Assembly: GCA_019670725.1 (NCBI GenBank)
Contig: AP024629.1
Span: 558,001-622,000, forward strand
Source: Alphaproteobacteria bacterium SO-S41
GTDB taxonomy: Bacteria; Pseudomonadota; Alphaproteobacteria; Micropepsales; Micropepsaceae
DNA: 64,000 nt
Direction: 5' to 3'
How positions within the stretch are numbered: the stretch's first letter is position 1; each line of letters opens with the position of its first letter. This document shows, piece by piece, positions 55,926 to 64,000 of the stretch. The notes beneath the pieces are model-generated. The model did not search any database. It saw nothing but the letters and a program-made list of their open reading frames with translations, and had not been told where the DNA came from. A program made the translations under genes and the position numbers.

Positions 55926-57305
55926 TCACGCAGAGCGTTTGAAGTAGACGAGGTTCCCCGCGAAGGCGAGCACCAGGCCGATCATCTGCAACAGCCCGCC
56001 GAAGTCGCGCCAGGTGCCCTGTTCGCCCTGCATCAGGCCGGCTTCGGCGTCGAGCGCCCGGCGTTCCACCGTCATGCGCGTCATCACAGGGGCGGCCTTG
56101 CGCTGGATCTCGCCGTCGAAAGCCTGCCAGTCGGGCGAGCGCGGCTTGAACACCAATTGCTCGAACCGGATGAGATCGTCGCCGTATTTCGTCTCGTCAT
56201 TGTCGCCGGCGAGCCGCAGCAGCCACATCAACGAGAACGATCGGCGGTGGGCGACATAGTCCTCCGGTCCCATCTCGAAAGGCGGCGCGGCCTCGCCCGG
56301 CAAGGGCTCGATCACGACCTGCGCCGCGACATGGGACTGCGCGCTCCGCCGTTGTTGCACGTCCTCCACCCACAGCATGGCGATGCCGTTGTCTTCCCAT
56401 GCGTCAAGCGCGCTCGCCGCGACCTCCAGCGAAATGCCCCGTGTCTCGCTGCCGCGGCGGGCACTGTCGATCGCCTGCTGATAGGCATCGACCACGAAGA
56501 AGAGAATGGCGGTGCCGGCCAGCGAGGCCGCGGTGCCGACCACGACGGCGGTGACATCGCCGGTCCAGAACGCGCGGCTGAAAAGGCCGGGCCGCTGGTC
56601 GCGGGGCGTGTTGCGGTTGGCGAACGCCTTGCGTCCTGCGATCTGGCCGGTCAGGGCGATGATGATCCCGAAGACCTGGAAGAACCCGCCAATGGCGCGG
56701 ACGAGATCGCGCGAGCGCTGGATTTCGGGAATGTCGCGGTTGAGCGCCACGCGCCGCTCGTAGCGCGCCCGGTTGCCGCGCCAGACAGCGCCGGTATTGG
56801 CCGTGTTCGCCCGCGTGATCGAGGCTCTAATCTTCGCGGGCGCGGTATCGTCGCCCGCGGCGTAGGCCTCCAGCAGCGCCTCCTGCCCGGCGCTGAGCTC
56901 GGGCAGTGCTTCAGGCGCCGTGATGGCGAGATGCTTGTGGTGGGACAGCAGGGCGATGCGCAGCGCCTCGGCGTTGAGGCGCCGCCGCGTGACATCGTCG
57001 GCGAAGGCATCGAGATAGGCCTCGAAGGCCCGCTGGACGCCGAAATCGACGGCATGGTCGTAGAGCCGCGCCTGGGCCGACACCAGCAGCTGGTTCAGCC
57101 GCTCCGCCTCGCCGACCTTGGCCCTGAGGTCCGCCTCCAGCGCCGCGGTCAGGTAGAAGACGAAGATCGTGCTCACCAGCGACAGGCCCAGGCCGGCAAC
57201 GCCGAGCACGGTGTCGATCGTCCAGAAGGCGCGCGAAAGGATGTGCGGCATGCCCGTCTTGGGCTGGGCCTCTACGCCTTGCGCTTCCCGCGGCTCGTCG
57301 CTCAC
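55926..57305 (-). CDS. Internally duplicated membrane protein, family member 1
   Basis: A 459-residue protein of a family I do not recognise. It has four predicted helices arranged as TM1-soluble-TM2-TM3-soluble-TM4. Each half starts with (S/T)RxFWxxD before the first helix (SRAFWTID, SRAFWTGD), and ends with a helix headed by a Gly-Phe-Gln or Gly-Leu-Gln motif ([37 protein letters not shown], each within 20 residues or so). Basic residues at both ends and in the TM2-TM3 loop suggest that both soluble parts are periplasmic. Start GTG 57305 is chosen for agreement with the paralogues; a TTG at 57362 is possible. Confidence 0.75.
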   Translation of the reverse strand: MSDEPREAQGVEAQPKTGMPHILSRAFWTIDTVLGVAGLGLSLVSTIFVFYLTAALEADLRAKVGEAERLNQLLVSAQARLYDHAVDFGVQRAFEAYLDAFADDVTRRRLNAEALRIALLSHHKHLAITAPEALPELSAGQEALLEAYAAGDDTAPAKIRASITRANTANTGAVWRGNRARYERRVALNRDIPEIQRSRDLVRAIGGFFQVFGIIIALTGQIAGRKAFANRNTPRDQRPGLFSRAFWTGDVTAVVVGTAASLAGTAILFFVVDAYQQAIDSARRGSETRGISLEVAASALDAWEDNGIAMLWVEDVQQRRSAQSHVAAQVVIEPLPGEAAPPFEMGPEDYVAHRRSFSLMWLLRLAGDNDETKYGDDLIRFEQLVFKPRSPDWQAFDGEIQRKAAPVMTRMTVERRALDAEAGLMQGEQGTWRDFGGLLQMIGLVLAFAGNLVYFKRSA

Positions 57306-57367
57306 GCTTGGGGTCCCCCACCCATTTGCCCGAACATGGCGCGGGGGCGCGGCATCAGGCAAGCGAC

Positions 57368-58720
57368 CTAGCGCCGCGGCCTTTTGTAATAGGTGACGTT
57401 GCCGGCAAAGGTCAGGACGAGGCCGAGGAGAAGCAGCAGGCTGCCCCGGTCCCGCGCCGTGGATTGGGCGCGTTCGCTGACGCCCAGCGCGCCCGACAAG
57501 GCATCACGGTCGGCCTTCAGCTGGTCCATCCGGGCATGGGCGCGGGTCAGGATATCCGCTTCGAACGCGCGATAGGCCGGCGAAGCGGGCTCCTGCACCA
57601 GCGCATAGAAGGTCTCGACCGGCGCCGCATAGTTTGCTTCGACATTGTCGCCGAGCATCCGCACCAGCCAGTAGACGGGATAGGACTTGCGCACTGCGAC
57701 ATAGGGGGCGGGCGCGATCTCGATGGCCGTCACGTCTTCGCGCGCCCCCCACGCGGCGCGGATGCCCGGGGGGACATGCGAGGCGGGCGTCCGGCGCGCC
57801 TCGATATCGGCGACGAAGGGCTCCAGGAGGGCGATGTCGTCATATTCGTTGAATGCGGCGTCCGAGAGCGCGATCAGCGTCTCGCGCCCGTCCAGCTGGC
57901 GGCGGGCCTCGTCGATGTCGCGCTGGTGGGCATCGACGGTGAAGAACAGCACCGCCGTTCCCGTCAGCGTCACCAGCGTGCCGATGGCGATGCCGACGAC
58001 ATCGACGGTCCAGAAGCGCCGCGTGAAGGGATGGCTGGGCAGCGCCTGGATTTCCGGCGGGGCGTGCTGCCAGGTGCGGCCCTTGCGCCCCGCGACCTGC
58101 CCGGAGACGACGAGGATGATGCCGAAAACCTGCAGGAAACCGCCGACGGCGCGCCAGAAGTCGCGGGCCCGCCGCAACTCCGCCAGCTCGATCACGACCT
58201 GAGGCCGCCGCGCGCCCTTGGCGGCATTCCCCGCCGCCGCCGGCCCGTCCATCAGACCGGACGTTAGTGCACGCAGCTTCGCCGGCACGGCATCGTCGCC
58301 CTTGGCATAGGCAGCGATCAGACGCGCGGCCTCGGCTTCGAAACCGGGAATTTCGTCTGGCGCGGTTGCGGCGAGATAAGCGGTGAAGGTCCGTGCCCCG
58401 AAGCCCAGCGCTGCCCCGACCATCGCCCGGCGCGCCTCCGGTTGCGCCACGGCATCGGCATGGGCTTCGAGCCCGCGTTCCATCGCGAAGGTGGTGGCGA
58501 CATCGAACAGCGCGCGGCCGTTATCGGTCAGCGCGGCGTTGAGGTCATGGGCCTCGTCCGCCTTGGCGCGGATCGCGCCCTCGTAGCCGGCGGAGAGGTA
58601 GAAGACGAGCAGGGTGGCGACGACCGAGATGACGAGGCCTAGGACGCCCAGCACGACATCGATCGCCCAGAACTCTCGCGTCCAGGGCTTCCACCAATTG
58701 CTCGCGGGACGCGCGCTCAT
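57368..58720 (-). CDS. Internally duplicated membrane protein, family member 2
   Basis: A 450-residue paralogue. Halves begin TREFWAID (14-21) and TRRFWTVD (233-240). Helices are about 19-42, 191-211, 241-262 and 427-444. First soluble part: about 45-190, helical, with GRALFDVATTFAMERGLEAH. Second: about 265-425, with YVAVRKSYPVYWLVRMLGDN conserved in all three members. The tail is YYKRPRR. The start overlaps the stop of member 3 (ATGA), so they are translationally coupled. No catalytic motif is evident. Confidence 0.8.
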   Translation of the reverse strand: MSARPASNWWKPWTREFWAIDVVLGVLGLVISVVATLLVFYLSAGYEGAIRAKADEAHDLNAALTDNGRALFDVATTFAMERGLEAHADAVAQPEARRAMVGAALGFGARTFTAYLAATAPDEIPGFEAEAARLIAAYAKGDDAVPAKLRALTSGLMDGPAAAGNAAKGARRPQVVIELAELRRARDFWRAVGGFLQVFGIILVVSGQVAGRKGRTWQHAPPEIQALPSHPFTRRFWTVDVVGIAIGTLVTLTGTAVLFFTVDAHQRDIDEARRQLDGRETLIALSDAAFNEYDDIALLEPFVADIEARRTPASHVPPGIRAAWGAREDVTAIEIAPAPYVAVRKSYPVYWLVRMLGDNVEANYAAPVETFYALVQEPASPAYRAFEADILTRAHARMDQLKADRDALSGALGVSERAQSTARDRGSLLLLLGLVLTFAGNVTYYKRPRR

Positions 58721-60144
58721 ACCCGCGGCCTCTTGTAGTAGGCGAGATAGCCGGTGAAGGCGAAGAGGAGGCCGAAGAGCTGCATCAGCCCGCCGGCGTC
58801 GCGCACGAAGGCCTGGTCGATCTCCAGCGCGTTCAACTCGGTCGCCAGTGTCACCCGCTCCTCGCGGATCGCGACCAGTTTTGCACCCGCCGCGGCGCGG
58901 ATGCGCTCGACATAGGCGGCATAGGGCGCGCCATCGAGGTCCTCATAGACGCGGTAATATTCCTCGATCAGCGGCTCGAAGCGGGCGGGGTCGTTATCCT
59001 CCGACACACGCGCCAGCCAGAAGACAGGAAACGACCGGCGCGAGCGGACATAGGCGGCCGGCGGAACCTCGCTCGGTGCGCTGTCCTCGCCCGGCAGCTT
59101 CGGGAAGGTGACGGCCGGCGGCGTATAACTGTCAGCCGGGCGGCGCGTCACGAGATCGCCGACCCAGAGTTCCAACATGCCCATATCGTCATAGGCATGG
59201 TTGGCAGCTTCGGTCAGTTCGACCTGCATGCCGCGCTCTTCCAGCCGGCCGCGGATCTCGTCGATCCCGTGATAGTAGCTGACCACGATGAAATAGAGCG
59301 CGATCGTCCCGCCCAGCGAGATCAACGAGCCGAACGTCACGGCGACGACGTCGAGCGTCCAGAAATGACGGCTGAACGGCCCGGTCGAGAGCCGCCGTTT
59401 CAGATCGGGCGGCGCGAACTGCCGCGCCCGCGCTCGGCGGCCCGCGACCTGGCCGCAGATCGCAAGGATAATGCCGAAGACCTGAAAGAAGGCGCCGGTC
59501 GCCCGCCAGAAATCGCGGGCCTCGCGGGTCGCCGCGATCTCCTGTTTCAGCGCGGCCCGGCGTGCGGCCCGGGCCATGTTGCCATCCGAAACCGGCCCGT
59601 TGATGTAACGCACGATCGAGGCGCGGATGGTCGCGGGGACCGCGTCGTTCCCCGCCGCGAATTCCTTCAGCCAGGCATCGCTTTGCGCGGTGAACGGCGC
59701 GACGGCGTCGGGCGCCAGGATGCTGAGATAGGTCTTGAAGCTGCGGAGCGACAGAACCAGCGCCCCCGCCGTCTCGGCGCGGCGCTGCGTATCGCCGGCA
59801 ACGCTTTCCAGATGCGTCTCGAAGGTGCGCTCTAGCGCCGAGGCCGCGGCCATTTCGAAGAGCGCCCGTCCGCCCGCACGGAACACCGCGTTCAGGTGGC
59901 GCTGTTCGCGCGCCTGCGTCTGGACCTGCCGGTCATAGCCCGCCGAGAGATAGGCGATGAGGATGGTCGAGACGATCGCCAGGCCGACGCCGAGCGCCGC
60001 ATAGACGATATCGACGGTCCAGAATTCCCGCGTCCAGGGCCGCGGCCAGCGCAACGCGCGCGGCTTTTGTTCCTCGTCGTCATCCTCGGGTTCCGGGGCG
60101 AGGGGCGCCGCGTCTTCAAAATCGGGAAAAGCGTCGTCCGTCAT
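58717..60144 (-). CDS. Internally duplicated membrane protein, family member 3
   Basis: A 475-residue paralogue and the first gene of the set. It has an extra acidic N-terminus ([21 protein letters not shown]) before TREFWTVD. The second half starts SRHFWTLD. It keeps [20 protein letters not shown] and the shared [19 protein letters not shown] stretch. The C-terminal helix ends YYKRPRV. Divergent from the DUF853 ATPase gene. Function is unknown; the fold may be a periplasmic sensor or a membrane scaffold, but nothing in sequence decides it. Confidence 0.8.
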   Translation of the reverse strand: MTDDAFPDFEDAAPLAPEPEDDDEEQKPRALRWPRPWTREFWTVDIVYAALGVGLAIVSTILIAYLSAGYDRQVQTQAREQRHLNAVFRAGGRALFEMAAASALERTFETHLESVAGDTQRRAETAGALVLSLRSFKTYLSILAPDAVAPFTAQSDAWLKEFAAGNDAVPATIRASIVRYINGPVSDGNMARAARRAALKQEIAATREARDFWRATGAFFQVFGIILAICGQVAGRRARARQFAPPDLKRRLSTGPFSRHFWTLDVVAVTFGSLISLGGTIALYFIVVSYYHGIDEIRGRLEERGMQVELTEAANHAYDDMGMLELWVGDLVTRRPADSYTPPAVTFPKLPGEDSAPSEVPPAAYVRSRRSFPVFWLARVSEDNDPARFEPLIEEYYRVYEDLDGAPYAAYVERIRAAAGAKLVAIREERVTLATELNALEIDQAFVRDAGGLMQLFGLLFAFTGYLAYYKRPRV

Positions 60145-60262
60145 GCCGCCGCAACATGGCGCGGGGCGTGCGCGCGAGGCAAGCGGCGCAATGCCGCGAT
60201 GGCATCTTGCGGCGCAGCACGGCTTGTCGGCATTCTCCCCACCGTTCCATCAGCGAGGCGCC

Positions 60263-61915
60263 ATGAGCGATCCCACCGCTACTCCCCCGGCCGTTCCCAC
60301 CGGCGTTTTCGTCGGCAAGGGCGACAATCCCGTCGAGCTGCTGCTCTCGCTCGCCAACCGGCACGGGCTGGTGGCCGGGGCGACCGGCACCGGCAAGACC
60401 GTGACGCTGCAGATCCTCGCCGAAGGCCTGTCGGCCGCGGGCGTACCGGTCTTCGCGGCGGACGTGAAGGGCGATCTGTCGGGCATCGCGCTCGCCGGCA
60501 CGGAAAAGCCCTTCCTCACCGAGCGGGCGCAGAAGGTCGGGCTCGACCCCTATGTGCTCGAACCGCATCCGACGATCTATTGGGATGTCTTCGGCAAGAA
60601 GGGCCATCCGATCCGCGCGACGGTCTCGGAGATGGGACCGCTGTTGCTCGCCCGCATGCTCGACCTCAACGACGTGCAGGAAGGCGTCCTCAACATCGCC
60701 TTCCGCGTCGCCGACGAGGAAGGCCTGCTGCTGCTCGACTTCAAGGATCTGCGGGCGATCCTGCAATTCCTCGCCGAACATGCCGACGAGATCAAAGCGA
60801 AATACGGCAATGTCTCGCCGACCACGGTGGGCGCGATCCAGCGCGGCCTGCTGGTGCTGGAGAACCAGGGGGGCGATGCCTTTTTCGGCGAGCCCGCGCT
60901 CGACCTCAAAGACTTCATGACGACGGACGCGCAGGGGCGCGGCGCGATCAACATCCTCGCCGCCGACCAGCTGATGTCGAACCCGCGGGTCTATGCGACG
61001 TTCCTGCTGTGGATGCTCTCCGAACTCTTCGAGGTCCTCCCCGAAGTCGGCGATCCCGAAAAGCCCAAGCTCGTCTTCTTCTTCGACGAGGCGCATCTCC
61101 TCTTCAACGACGCGCCCAAGGCGCTACTCGAAAAAGTGACGCAGGTCGTCCGCCTCATCCGCTCCAAGGGCGTCGGCATCTATTTCATCACCCAGAATCC
61201 GCAGGACGTGCCGGACATCGTCCTCAGCCAGCTCGGCAATCGCATCCAGCATGCGCTGCGCGCCTATACGCCCAAGGACCAGAAGGCCGTGCGGGTCGCG
61301 GCGGAAAGCTTCCGCGCGAACCCCAATTTCAAGACCGAGGACGCGATCACCGAAATGGGGATCGGCGAGGCGCTGGTGTCGATGCTACAGAAGGGCGGCG
61401 TGCCGACCGTGGTGGAGCGCGCCCTGATCCGCCCGCCGTCGGGCCGCATGGGTCCGGTGACCGACGAGGAACGCATGGCGGTCATCGAGTCCAGTCCCTT
61501 CAAGGGCAAGTATGACGAGGTGCTCGACCGCGAATCCGCGTTCGAAATCCTCAACGGCGACAAGCAGGTCGCAGCGCCCGCCCCCGCGTCCAAGGCGCAG
61601 ACGAAAAGCGGCGGCATCGACTGGGGCGCGCGTCCCGTGCCCGTACCGCCGCCGGTCGAAACCACGCGCCGCGCGCCGCGTGACGAAGACCTGCCGCGCG
61701 AGCCCCGCGGCTCCATCCGCGACCGCGCCCCTGCACCGGAAGAGAAGAAGGAATCGGGCGGCTGGCTCTCCGACATTTTCGGCGGCGGCGGCGGCCGGCG
61801 TCAGAGCGTGGGCGAGGCGGCGGTCAAATCCGCGGCACGCACCGCCAGCAACACGATCACCCGCGAGATCACGCGCTCCATTCTCGGCGGCATTCTCGGC
61901 GGCAAGCGCCGGTAG
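60263..61915 (+). CDS. HerA-like ATPase, DUF853 family
   Basis: A 550-residue P-loop ATPase of the DUF853/YjgR type. Walker A is GATGTGKT (39-46), after [18 protein letters not shown] follows, and Walker B is [10 protein letters not shown] near residue 275, followed by [11 protein letters not shown]. The C-terminal 100 residues are Ala/Pro-rich with a basic end. These proteins resemble the DNA translocases HerA and FtsK in the motor core; their role is unknown. The start at 60263 gives the family MSDP-like beginning. Confidence 0.9.
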   Translation: MSDPTATPPAVPTGVFVGKGDNPVELLLSLANRHGLVAGATGTGKTVTLQILAEGLSAAGVPVFAADVKGDLSGIALAGTEKPFLTERAQKVGLDPYVLEPHPTIYWDVFGKKGHPIRATVSEMGPLLLARMLDLNDVQEGVLNIAFRVADEEGLLLLDFKDLRAILQFLAEHADEIKAKYGNVSPTTVGAIQRGLLVLENQGGDAFFGEPALDLKDFMTTDAQGRGAINILAADQLMSNPRVYATFLLWMLSELFEVLPEVGDPEKPKLVFFFDEAHLLFNDAPKALLEKVTQVVRLIRSKGVGIYFITQNPQDVPDIVLSQLGNRIQHALRAYTPKDQKAVRVAAESFRANPNFKTEDAITEMGIGEALVSMLQKGGVPTVVERALIRPPSGRMGPVTDEERMAVIESSPFKGKYDEVLDRESAFEILNGDKQVAAPAPASKAQTKSGGIDWGARPVPVPPPVETTRRAPRDEDLPREPRGSIRDRAPAPEEKKESGGWLSDIFGGGGGRRQSVGEAAVKSAARTASNTITREITRSILGGILGGKRR

Positions 61916-61919
61916 GCGC

Positions 61920-64000
<2,081 letters not shown>

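Overview
The window is a 64 kb piece of a GC-rich alphaproteobacterial chromosome. Supporting signs are a DUF2794 protein, the ethylmalonyl-CoA pathway enzymes mesaconyl-CoA hydratase and a malyl-CoA thioesterase-like protein, an alphaproteobacterial sdhCDA order, and short palindromic intergenic repeats of the kind common in this class. The genus cannot be fixed from the sequence. The content points to an aerobic heterotroph with a periplasm rich in small secreted proteins. I see no rRNA, tRNA, CRISPR array, insertion sequence or phage genes.

Layout. 1-9.6 kb: end of an ABC ATPase gene, a short-chain dehydrogenase, an O-methyltransferase, DUF2794, a Bax-inhibitor-1 membrane protein, RNA cyclic phosphodiesterase, pterin dehydratase, an ArsR-AHSA1-VOC operon with visible operator-like palindromes, and several envelope proteins. 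9.8-17.8 kb: leucine and aspartate-family biosynthesis (leuC, leuD, leuB, asd), with leuC and leuD split by three opposite-strand genes that share a small secreted Cys/Trp domain. 17.8-29.5 kb: an ammonium-transporter/histidine-kinase fusion, pyridoxal kinase, the two ethylmalonyl-CoA pathway genes, TPR proteins, a PhoD-like phosphatase, a MetE-like protein and mdh. 29.5-40.4 kb: GFA and hemerythrin proteins, a GbsR-type regulator followed by cydA and cydB (cyanide-insensitive type), an MFS pump, an aldo/keto reductase, and zapE with a VanX-like peptidase. 40.6-44.1 kb: a 1150-residue serine-protease autotransporter. 44.3-55.8 kb: three LprI-like/DUF3298-like secreted paralogues leading into sdhB, then creD, a glycosyltransferase and others, then sdhC-sdhD-sdhA. 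55.9-60.1 kb: three tandem paralogous four-helix membrane proteins of no family I recognise. 60.3-64 kb: a HerA-like DUF853 ATPase and the C-terminal part of an RND efflux pump.

The central-metabolism genes form a coherent set: succinate dehydrogenase and malate dehydrogenase (TCA cycle), acetyl-CoA assimilation by the ethylmalonyl-CoA route, leucine/aspartate-family synthesis, and a second quinol oxidase under its own regulator.

The parts most worth follow-up are the triplicated, internally duplicated membrane family at 55.9-60.1 kb, two genes that appear to start at CTG codons overlapping an upstream TGA, and the secreted-protein clusters that interrupt leuCD and flank sdhB.
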